Assembly: GCF_030272615.1 (NCBI RefSeq)
Contig: NC_081405.1
Span: 573,162,252-573,226,251 of the forward strand
Length of the DNA: 64,000 nt
Direction of reading: 5' to 3'
Origin: Cryptomeria japonica
Lineage: Eukaryota > Streptophyta > Pinopsida > Cupressales > Cupressaceae
The position numbers and the translations under genes are program-made. Positions 18,117 through 28,787 of the stretch are shown piece by piece. Positions within the stretch are counted from its first letter, which is position 1; each line of letters starts with the position of its first letter. Under the pieces are notes generated by a model. It searched no databases. It saw only the letters and a list, made by a program, of their open reading frames with translations, and had not been told where the DNA came from.

Positions 18117-19715
18117 ATGATTGATCAAGGTGACTTAACGGTCGATGGTCTCAAAACAAATGGTGATCACAGAGCCTTTAAAAATCCTCTTCCAAATTAC
18201 AACAAAGATGGAGCATCTACTTCAGATGATACACGTAGCGCTCATATTAATCACATCTACAACAACACCATCAACTATATATCAGCTGAAGATCATCAAG
18301 TAAATGTCATCACCATCCGAGATCAGCGTGATCATGAATCTGTCAATGTAACGACCCGAACTCAGAAATATGTCTTGAAAGGACATACTGCACCTGCAAC
18401 TACCACACCAAAAATCCAATATGACTTGGTTAGCCAACTACGCAAGACTCTAGCTCAGATATCTATCCTAGAATTATTGAAACTATCACCTAAGCACAAA
18501 GACATATTAGAACAAGCACTATTGGAAACCAATGTACCTCAAAACCTGGATACAGACAGATTTCAAGCCATGGTTGCCCATATGACAGGACCTCATAACC
18601 TCACCTTCTCAGAGCATGACGATGCTTACTTGATACATCCACATAATACTCCTCTCCATATTGAAGTCATTGATTGCAAACACCAAGTCAAAAGAGTCCT
18701 AATAGATGGAGGAGCCGGCCTTAATATATGTACTTTAAAGCTTATCCGTGCATTAGGCTTCTCAGAAGAATCTATTGATCCTTACAAAAAGATTACCATA
18801 AAAGCATATGATGATGAAGAGAGGTCCTCTAAAGGCACAGTGATATTACCTATTCAAGTAGGCCCAGTACAAAAGGATACTATTTGTCAAGTCTTAGATA
18901 TTGATCTAACCTACAATATTTTGTTAGGACGACCCTGGATACATGAAATGCAAGCAGTACCTTCTACATATCACCAGTGTGTCAAGTTTCCTTATGATGG
19001 ACAAGAAATCTCCATATCTACTGATCACAATCTATTTCAACACTGCAATACAATGGGGGCAGCCCAGGACAGTTTGGTTCCTCATAATAGAGAAAAGCAG
19101 CAATCTTCAACATCAGATCCACACACAGCAAAATCCAACTCCTTATGGGGAGACTTCAAGCAGAAAATGCAAATCAAAGACCAAGGCATGGGAGAATACT
19201 CTCTGGAGCCTTTATGCTTGGCCAAATTGCCAACCTCACCTAGATCGCATGGTTTGCCTACTACATCAACACAACTAGCCACTCAGCCCATCACTAAATT
19301 TGATGGTACCTTCATCCAATTGGGTACTCTAGCACATGAATCAGAGGACAAGGACGTTCTTAGCTGGTTATACAAAGATGAGGAAGAAAATCATAGAGCA
19401 GCCGCTCTGGACATTGTTCTACCAACACACATGTATGGAAAAGGCTACTTAATCATGAAGCAAATGGGATATGGTGGTAAAGGACCTATTGGAAAATGCA
19501 AAGAAGGAGTCACTGAACCTATCGATCTTCCTTCACAACCTAGTAGAAACAAAGCAGGATTGGGTTCTAGACTTACCTTCCTATTAAAATGGCCACCACA
19601 CACAACTACAAAACCTCAATGGAAGGAAAAGAAGAAGTACAAAGAAGAATCCTGGCAGGAAGCACTTTTTGAATCAACAGAAACAATCCGCAAGGCACGG
19701 GAACGTCAAGATTAG
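18117..19715 (+). pseudogene. E2 protease and G-patch-like region
   Basis: A 532-codon stretch open between in-frame stops. The aspartic protease active site is the DGGAG at about 18702-18716, within VKRVLIDGGAG, followed by [11 protein letters not shown], a typical plant gypsy protease end. A G-patch-like segment lies near 19430-19570, with YGKGYLIMKQMGYGGKG and a later GLG. G-patches bind RNA or partner proteins, and some retroviral proteases have one. The frame continues past TAG 19713 through an acidic linker to RT. Confidence 0.88.
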
Positions 19716-22457
19716 AAGTTACATTAGGAAAAACTTCTAAGTCACAAGAAGGCCCTAGCTGCAGCAGTAGCTCATATTCAAACACCAATATTTCAAGAAC
19801 AAATCAGGTTATCTCCAGATATTATTATTCCTCCCCGAGGAAGCACAGTCTATGAACAAATCCAGCAAGTAGAAGACAGATCTGATACAGAATCTACAAA
19901 AACCATCAAAATGGTATCCATCATCAAAGATTTGTTTTCACCATACAACACACCTGTTTACAGCACAGATAGAATCTAGGATGATGCCTATGAGATAGAT
20001 TCCAATGAATATGAATGGGGTACCTACTCCAATGCTACTACGGATATCCTCGATGATACTGATTCTATATCATTTTCTCAGGACGAACATAACGCAGAAG
20101 ATAGACCTCTTGAATTTGGACCACAAAATATCTATGACGCCCAGGAAAGTGAATAGAAACATTATGAACAAGTCTATGTGGAAGATGATACCATCGAGGA
20201 CCTCGACGAAATCCTAAATTTCTTTAAACCCAAGACCCATCATGATGAAAACTCTATCCTAACACTTACAGTAGCCAAACTTGATCCACCCAACGATTCC
20301 TTACCACTTGTCTTTCCTAACCTCATCGACTGGGATGAACCTGAAACAAATGATATACCAATTTTCCCAGATGATGCATCTATTGTCCATTACCTATGTA
20401 CCGTAAATCCGGAAATAGGCTCTACCAGTGAACAAAATAATGATATCTGTCAATCAAGGAGTGCCAAGTCTCTCAGTCGCAAAAATGAACCAAATAAAGG
20501 ATCTAATGCTGAAAACCAGTCAATGGTAGCTCTAGATCCTAAAAAAGTAAAAATAAAGGACGCATCAGAGGGTGAAAACCTTTTTAAGGTACCTAACGAT
20601 GGGAGACTTGACACTCTTCCTAAGCACTTTCATGAGAGATCACCCATATTGATTGAGCCCACTCAATCAATCAACATCGGTACCACAGAAGTAGCCAGAA
20701 ACATACACCTTGCAGAATCTCTGACAGAGGAAGAAAGATTGGCATTCATCATCTTCTTTAAAGAACAACAAATCAACTTTGCTTGGTCATATGCTGATAT
20801 GCCCGGAGTGGATCCACACTTAATCATGCATCATCTATCCATCTCTACAGGAGTTAAGCCAGTCAAGTAAAAGCTACGAAAGATGAATCCACAGGTGGCA
20901 CTCATGGTCAAAACTAAACTAAAGAAATTATTAGACGTCGGATTCATCCGACCCATTGACTATGCGGAATGGATTTCCAACATCGTTCCAGTATCAAAAC
21001 CAGATGGTAGTATCAAAATCTGCACTGACTTCAGAGACATCAACAAAGCTTGTCCAAAAGATGACTTTCCTCTGCCAAGTATCGACATAATTGTAGATCT
21101 CATAGCAGACCATGCAATGCTCTCACTAATGGACGGTTTCTCCAGCTATAATAAAATCAAGATAGCTCCTGAAGATCAAGATAAAACCGCATTCACCTAT
21201 CCTTGGGGAACGTACTGTTGGAATGTTATGCCTTTCGGCTTAAAGAATGCAGGGGCCACTTATCAAAGAGCAATGACCACAATATTCCATGACATGATGC
21301 ACACATTTATGGAAGACTATGTGGATGACTTACTAGCTAAATCCTTCACTAGAGCTGAACATCTTGGCATCCTAGCAAAAATTTTTAATCGATTGGAGAA
21401 ATTCCAAGTCAGACTTAACCCTAAGAAGTGTGTCTTTAGGGTTACATCAGGCAAGTTACTAGGCTACATAGTCTTAGCTAAGGGTATTGAAGTTGATCCA
21501 GCAAAGGTACAAGCCATTATGGACATGCCACCACCATAGAATATCAGTCAACTCAGATCTCTACAGGGACGACTTCAATCAGTCAGACAATTCATCGCTC
21601 AGCTGGCAGATAAAAGTCTACCATTTAACCATTTGCTACACAAAAATGTACCATTCAAATGGGAGGCTAAGTGTGCAGAATATTTTTATCAAATCAAATA
21701 GTACCTGATGAATCCACCAGTTCTAGTACCACCAGTCACCGACAAGTGACTTATTCTATATATCTCAACAACAGATATTTCACTGGGGGCACTATTGGCA
21801 CAAGAAGATCAACAAGGAAAGGAACATGCCATATATTATATTAGTAGAACATTGAATGGCTATGAACTCAACTATACATTCATTGAAAAGGCTTGCTTAA
21901 CAGTGGTCTTCACATCTCAGAAGTTTCGACATTATATGCTAGCACACACCATCAAGCTAGTTGCGAAAATTGATCCTCTCAAATATCTACTTAGCAAGGC
22001 AGCTCTTACAGGCCGATTGGCTAAATGGGTCATGATTCTCAGTGAATTTGACATTCAATACATAGAAAGACGAGCCATCAAAGGACAAGCAATTGCAGAT
22101 CAGTTGGCTGAAGCACCACTCCCAGGCAAACACACCATGGAGATTGAATTTCTAGACAGGGACATTCTTGCTCTTTCTACCAAACACTGGACCCTATACT
22201 TTGACGGATCCTATACTCAACATGGTTCAGGGGCCGACATTCTATTCATCACTCCTGAAGGACACACTATGCCAAAATCATATAGGCTTATGTTTCCATG
22301 CACAAATAATGTGGCTGAATATGAGGCATTGGTCATAGGCATCAAAATGGCCGTCGAATGGAAAATCACAGAGTTAAAAGTCTATGGAGACTCACAACTG
22401 GTCATCAATCAAATCAACAACAACTATCAGACAAAGGACGACAAGCTACTACCCTAA
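19716..22457 (+). pseudogene. E2 linker, reverse transcriptase, RNase H and start of archaeal-type RNase H
   Basis: The acidic linker (19716-20640) is followed by RT, with FIRPIDYAEWISNIVPV near 20945, the TDFRDIN block, MPFGLKNAGATYQ and catalytic YVDD near 21320. The first RNase H spans about 21720-22110. The archaeal-type RNase H begins LYFDGS near 22198 with VAEYEAL and VYGDSQLV, the hallmark of Tat elements. Stops in frame are TAG 19713, 19725, 19977, 20154, 21537 and 21699, TAA 20868 and 22455, and TGA near 21747. All domains are in one frame with gag. RT motifs look intact between the stops. Confidence 0.92.
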
Positions 22458-23939
22458 AAACGAATGGTGGATGACTTCAAATAGTATTTTGTGCATATCA
22501 CCTTCGAGCAAATACCAAGGTTGAACAACAAAGTAGCCGATGCAATGGCTACTATCGCTTCACTACTACAAATTCCAGAGCAATAGAGTCGTTATGAGTT
22601 CCTGGTAGAGCAACTATTTTTCCCCGCCTATGACCACTCTGAATCCCATGTTATCTATGCCTTGACTGGTTCAGATTCTCCGTTATATGGACCAATATAT
22701 GACTACCTCAAACACAATATCTTACCTATTGACCAATCCCATAACCAAAAATGTAACTTTATCTGACAAGCTGCCCGTTACACCCTTACCGCTGATACTT
22801 TGTATCGTCGAGGTCTCGATGGTACTCTTCTTCGTTGTCTTGATCATAATGATTCTGATTCTGCTTTACACGAGCTTCGCGAAGGTATTTGTGGCACACA
22901 TTCAAGCGGCACTACTCTTGCTAAAAATCTTCTAAGGATGGGATACTAGTGGCCTACAATAGAGAAAGACTCATATCACTTTGCCAAGAAATGTCCTAAA
23001 TGCCAAATCCATGGCAATCTGATACATGCACCAGCACAAGAACTGCAGCCATTTACAACATCATGGCCCTTTTGTCAGTGGAGATTGGATCTCGTTGGCA
23101 AAATTCATCCTTCGTCTTCAAATGGACACAAGTTCATTATAACAGCAACAGAGTACTTTACCAAATGGATAGAAGCAGTCCCCATGACCACAGATACCGG
23201 GAAACAAATTGCCTCTTTTATCCTCAATTATTTGATCTGCAGATATGGTATTCCAAGTTCAATCATTACAGATAATGGACAGCCCTTCAAGAATCAAGAT
23301 GTCCAAGAACTATGTGAAAAATTCAAAATCCAACATAGGTTCTCTACACCATATTACCCACAGGGCAATGGTCAAGCGGAAGCATCTAACAAGACAATAC
23401 TAAAAATCCTCAAGAAAATAGTGAATGATGCAGGCAAAGATTGGCATGTACAACTCAATCCAGCACTTTGGGCATACAGGACCAGCATCCGCACACCTAC
23501 AGGAGCAACACCATACTTATTGGTATATGGATCAGAGGCTATTTTACCCCTGGAAGTAGAGATCCCATCTCTCTGAGTCTCTTTGAAAGGCTTAATCCCA
23601 GATGAAGAGTATCGAGTTAACCGTTTGCAAGAACTTGAACTATTAGATGAAAGATGCCAACATGCTTATACTCATCTCAAAGCATATCAGCAACGCATGT
23701 GCAGGAGCTACAATCACAAGGTCATTCCCCGCAACTTCAAGGTTGGTGACCTAGTACTCAAAGAAAATCCAAGAAATCAGCAAGATCAAGAAAAGAAAGG
23801 GAAATTTGAACCTAACTGGTTGGGTCCCTATGTTATCATATCAGTTTATGGATCAGGTGCTTATCAGCTAACAAATTTTGAAGGAGATGTGCTCGACGAA
23901 CCAACTAACAACATCTATCTGAAAAGGTACTATACTTAA
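22458..23939 (+). pseudogene. E2 RNase H end and integrase
   Basis: The RNase H tail with NNKVADAMA lies near 22530. Integrase follows: a zinc region with GICGTH and CPKCQ near 22880-23010 whose first His position reads Arg, the catalytic core with ATEYFTKW near 23145 and ITDNG near 23265, YYPQGNGQAE near 23355, and a C-terminal region with FEPNWLGPYV ending KRYYT before TAA 23937. The first catalytic Asp is Glu, as in E3. Stops are TAG near 22482, 22584 and 22946 and TGA near 22762 and 23574. The protein would have inserted E2 DNA into the genome. Confidence 0.92.
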
Positions 23940-25301
23940 AGTAGCCTAGTGCACGGAAAAAGCCCAAAACAAACAAAAAAAAAAAAAATCAAAAATCCAG
24001 AAAAAGCAAAAAAATACAAAGTACAATAAAAACAAATGGTGAAAACCTGGTAAACAGGCGCCCTTGTGAAAGCACGGTTCCTCCATCTATCTCCATACCA
24101 TTTTATCCATCAAAACACTATCGGCCATTGCCCGACACTTAGCATATATTCATTCAGGATATACTTAACGTAGTCACTATTCTAGGTTATCCATCTATAT
24201 CTATTCTCTTACCGCAATCCACCATGGCTTGGTAATCACTGTACATGATCATATCGAAGGGCACACTCAGCTAGGGGCATTCATTGGTTCAAAAACTTGC
24301 AAACATTCCAAACATCACAAATTATCGCCAAAATCAGAGGCATGACATCCAACAAACAACACTACGCTTCATCGCAAAAACCAAAACAAAGACAATTCAC
24401 ACAAATATCAAGGATGGATGATTTTCTGAAGTACTGAATGTTGCACTATAGCATAAAATCTTAACTAGTTTTGCATTTTGAATTTTGTTCACTATGGGAT
24501 TCTCTTCCTTGTCTCACTAAATGCTTCACAGCTAGAGGTCAAGGGGAACTTCCAATATTTTCTTAGTCTTCTGTCTGGAAGGCGATCACTTGTACTGTGT
24601 GAATACTTGCCTCGAGACGTGATACATCGAATATCACTGAAGGCCCAATTCCACTTCACACATACAAATGATCAAATCTTGTCTATTTACGCAATACGCA
24701 CTCAGGTCATCCTAGTTCAATTATACCTTGACGCTTGTGCCAAAATCAAACCTCATGTACATTTTTCTCAGGTTATTATGGTTCAATTATACCATTATGC
24801 TTGTATAAATTTTCAACATATCCTAAACAAATCAATGCTCAATGATGAAACCTACAAAGAACGCAAAAATATGGTTCTATCGGATGGCAAATACAGAATG
24901 AGGGATGCTCCAAAAACAATTAGTTGCACATCATTTTACAATTAGTTGCACATCATTTTATAATTAGTTGCACATCATTTTACATTAGTTGCATATCATT
25001 TTAACATCATTTACATATTAAGATTACATTTAGTTGCATATCAAAACATACATCTCATTTTCAAGATACATCTCACAGCATATAAAAGCATACATCCTGC
25101 ATCATACATTACATCATATATTTAAGCATTACATCATCACATAAAATAAATGCATCCATATCAACACATCACATGATAAAAAATGGTGCTGTATATATAT
25201 ATATATATCTCAAAATTGATCAAAATGTACAAAATGTGTCCAAACATTGTGTCCAGTACAACAAATAACAATTGCTCAAAAATACAACAGAGACCCTGTC
25301 T
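23940..25301. other. E2 noncoding spacer between the two convergent genes
   Basis: It starts with an A-rich stretch (23970-24030). It contains an open frame at 24478-24945 with no recognised domain, then a 22-bp tandem array (24917-25004), degenerate ACATCAT-rich sequence and a short TA run near 25192-25209. I see no supported gene. Confidence 0.6.
24917..25004 (+). repeat. 22-bp tandem repeat, four copies
   Basis: Units with core TTAGTTGCACATCATTTTA start at about 24917, 24939, 24961 and 24983. The fourth is slightly diverged (GCATATC), and looser copies follow to about 25045. Tandem repeats downstream of pol are known in Tat/Ogre-type elements. Confidence 0.9.
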
Positions 25302-27289
25302 CTCAAGTATGACTATCTCCCGACGGAGATGGTCTCACTCCAGATGCACCCACCCCTGGATCTCCAGGAGGGTCCTATCTCGGTGGCCCCGTCACACCTC
25401 GGCTCTCAGATCGTGACCTAGTGGCTCGAGATCGACTTGATCTTGACTGCACAAAACTCTCCACTCGCCTCTCCCTGGGTACTATAGCCTCATAATGCCG
25501 CCTATAATACTCTACCTCCTGCACTCTCTACGTCAGCTCTCTAAGGGTGTCTCTCATCGAACCACCCGCCGCTGCCCTCTGCATACTCGCCAACATCTCC
25601 TCCGCTCGGCCTCGCCGCTCTATCTCAGTATCTCTCTTAGTGGTCAACTGAGAAATCTGCCACTGATAGGTCAAAATCTGCACCTGCAGTTGTTGAACGG
25701 TAATCTGCAAGGTCTGGATCTGCACATTCTCCACATGACCTAGCACTCGAACCCGCAGTGGTACCTGTGCTGGAGGAACCCCTCCCACTCACCCTATCCT
25801 CAGTACTAGAGGTGGTAGTACATCTGCCCTCCTCCTCTGTGCTGGTCTCCTCAGCTCCTCCTCACCACCCACTGCAGCTAACACCTCCCCCACTCTCCCC
25901 TCTCCACTGGCTCCGATAGCCAATCCACCTCTCCCCCTGTCTATCCTCCCCTAACTGACTACTCTATCCACTCCTCTCCTCCCTCTCTCTCCCTGCCTCC
26001 CTCTGGCTCCTCCTCCTCCATCATCCCCATCATCTCCATCATCTCCCCCATCTCCCTCCTCCTCATCCAAGTCAAATGCTGGCCTCATCTCCTCCAGATC
26101 CGAGATCCTAGCCACCGCCTGAGCAGCAAACAAATGAGCGAACTCATCTGTCATCCCCGCATCCTGGATCTCTGGGGCATAGTCCCAGATCTGCCCGACC
26201 AACCCCACAAACTCCTCCACTACCACGGCACTATCAATAGTCGGCCCCCAATCGGCCACATCCTGCTGCCACCGTGCATACAAACATGCTCTCTGTGGAA
26301 CACCCTACTGGCGTCCGAACTGCCTCAAAACTCAGGTCACCACAAACCGCTCAATGACGAATGGGGTCCTCCCAATCAGATACCTCATCATAAATACAAA
26401 GGGCATCTCCAGCCCATCCTCCACCCATACCTCACAACCTGTATACGGTCTCCAGGTGACCATATCTATATCGTCAAAAACCCTCCTCCAATGCTCTAGT
26501 TTGCCCAGCTTACGCTAGACAACTAGGCCTCTATATCTGTAGGCATATGCTGCACCTACGGGCCTATCCCCGTCTGCCAGTGGCCTCGCTGCTGGAATGT
26601 GCTCCCAGCACCATACCTGTAATAGGGTCACGCCAGCTGACAAACTATCGTACCCAAGGTATACTACCTCATGCAAACTCCTGTATAAGTGAGCCAGCAT
26701 CGCTGATCCCCATGCAAATCTCCGGCCCTGTGTAACCATCTCCTCCAACACTAACCCCCATCCCATTGAGAATCCCTTTGACCTACGATCAGGACAAAGG
26801 AATCCCCCAATGAATCCTGCTAGTACAGATGGCAGCGGTGCATAACCCAAATCCAAAAACTCCTGCTAGGGGATCTCATAGCCACAAATTGTGTCATCCT
26901 GAAATATGCGGCGCAGTGCCTCTGTGCCACCCTCCTCTGACTGCTCATAGGGTAGTGCCCCTACTACAGGAATCCGCAAAATCTGGTAGCAATCCTCCGG
27001 TGTCACTGTCATCTCTCCAGTGGCAAAATGAAAGGTGTTCATGTCGCTATGCCACCTCTCTGCCAATGCTGTCAAAAGCCCCCGGTTCACAGTGAACCGA
27101 GACATATCCAGAAGAGAGATCAATCCGCATCTCTCTATAATATCCAAATCTACCTATGACAATCACGGTATCAACGTCCACAGTCTCAGGAATCTCTCCC
27201 TCGACTGAACAACACCCAATCACTCCTGTCAACAAACAAAATATATCCAATATCAGTTTCCACATCAACACAAAGATATCAAAATACAA
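25302..27289 (-). pseudogene. Antisense plant-mobile-domain-like gene of E2, degenerate
   Basis: This is the counterpart of the E1 antisense gene, again opposite to gag-pol. In its own direction, a frame from 27289 shifts by one base near 27150 into a plant-mobile-domain-like region (27147-26515) with GEMTVTPEDCYQIL and SMGWGLVLEEM. A mostly acidic region with a GDDGDDGDD run follows (26283-25951). Then come a Ser/Gly/Thr-rich linker, a Gln-rich coiled coil (about 25740-25530), and an SR-rich tail with SRSSRSRATRSRSES ending at 25302. Several stops interrupt it. A candidate 3' splice site (TTTGTTTGTTGACAG) precedes 27225. The domain order matches E1, but I do not see the equivalent of E1 intron 2. 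Function unknown. Confidence 0.75.
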
Positions 27290-27358
27290 TTTACATCAAC
27301 AACAGGAAACAATTTGCTCATCTACATCAAAGTTCAAAATCCTATCATTTCATATCAA

Positions 27359-27530
27359 CTTGTAAAACAACTCAAGTTCTCAAAAACCATATCAAAACTT
27401 GTAATACAACTCAAGTCTCCACAATCACATAAACTTGTAAAACAACTCAAGTTTCCCACCCATATCAACTTGTAAAACAACTCAAGTTTCCAACCCATAT
27501 TGGCTTGTAATACAACTCAGGCTTCCCACA
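27359..27530. repeat. 35-39 bp tandem repeat with inverted ACTTG/CAAGT
   Basis: Five units built on CTTGTAAAACAACTCAAGT start near 27359, 27398, 27434, 27469 and 27504. Each core can form a short hairpin. They lie just upstream of the antisense gene of E2. Confidence 0.85.
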
Positions 27531-27722
27531 CATTGAATTTGACACAGACCACACAAATACATCATATTCTGATTAACAAAACACGTTGATATCTATACAT
27601 AACTTGGAAAATCGCAAATCAAAACAAGTTATACAAATACTCATATTGGATAAATTCATCAAAACACGCCAGGCAGACAAAACACATTTTCAAATCGGCC
27701 AAAACATTGCAAAATTTTTCCG

Positions 27723-28178
27723 ATGTGCTATCATAGATCTTCAATGCGCTAAAACATCCCACGCGCTAGGCTGTCTCTCCTACGCACTATTCTAGCTAAC
27801 CTATGCGCTAGATTCTGTCTACACACTAAAATTTTTACCCAATGCGCTACCTAACCCACCCCATGCGCTAGACTCTGTCTACGCGCTAATCTATCCCTCC
27901 TAGGCGCTACCCGTTTAGCCCTATGCGCTAGGTTAGTCCTACGCACTAAACCCCCTTCCCTATGCGACCCTCTGCGGTCCCTATGCGCTAGGTCACACCT
28001 ACGCGCTAACTTGTTGATGCGATGCGCTACCCAACACTTTTCATGCGCTATTACCCATGCACGCGCTAACCTAATAATTTTATGCGCTAACCTATCTTTT
28101 TCGGACGCAACCCCTAAAATTGACCTCGATGTGCTACTCTACACTTTGTATGTGCTACTATGGACCCTAGACGCGCTA
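27723..28178 (-). repeat. Phased array C, same motif inverted, 21+21+18 bp (60-bp) superperiod
   Basis: Plus-strand ATGCGCTA/ACGCGCTA is the reverse complement of the leader motif. Starts include 27782, 27803, 27821, 27842, 27863, 27881, 27902, 27923, 27941, 27962, 27983, 28001, 28022, 28043, 28061 and 28082, so intervals cycle 21, 18, 21 with a 60-bp repeat. Read on the minus strand it is TAGCGCAT/TAGCGCGT, upstream of the antisense gene. Confidence 0.95.
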
Positions 28179-28773
28179 AAACGAAACACCCGAACTTTGA
28201 AATTCAAAAAGTGACTAAAAATGACAAAACAAAAAATCAAAAAGGGGTCAAAAACATTGACTTATTGGTGGTCCACACGCTACAGGTCTCCGGTACCTCT
28301 GAACGCGCTCAAAATGGTGTTTGTGATAGGGAATAGGCATTTTCTCTCCAGAGCAAATTCTCTTTCTCCAAAGTCAATAAAGCACAAATGAACCTAAATC
28401 AAGCCCTTTTCCCCTTTTATAGGAGGAAAATGAAATTAGGGTTATCTCAATGGACTTGTAATATGGTCGTGATCTCCCCTATACCAAAACATTTATAATT
28501 TATCGGGAGATGAATTAATTTGCACACTTTTTACATGCACGAAATCATACACATCATACGAACTTCATCAACTTAAATCAACAATTTTCGAAAAAAATTG
28601 ATTCATCTCCCGAGGGGGCATCACCATCAGATATCAAATCTGGGGCGTCACGCATCAAATCAAATCTGGGGCACGACTAGCAAATCAAAAGAGCGACACA
28701 AAAATTGCATTTAATCATAAATCATGATAAGGCATCATTTTCTTTGAAATAACATGTGCACACACGTCACTTC
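28179..28773. other. E2 noncoding region before the polypurine tract
   Basis: No gene seen. It holds two close copies of ATCAAATCTGGGGC near 28640-28675. Confidence 0.55.
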
Positions 28774-28787
28774 AAAGAGGGGCAAAA
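28774..28787 (+). other. E2 polypurine tract
   Basis: AAAGAGGGGCAAAA directly precedes the LTR start TGTAGACG. Confidence 0.9.

Noticed and set aside
24478-24945. 155-codon open frame downstream of E2 pol
   Set aside because: No domain, start context or counterpart in E3 that I can see, and its end overlaps a tandem repeat; probably chance.
27723-28178. CRISPR-like array
   Set aside because: Short repeats with variable spacers look superficially similar, but the repeat is 8 bp, spacers are 10-13 bp, and the setting is a plant retrotransposon without cas genes.
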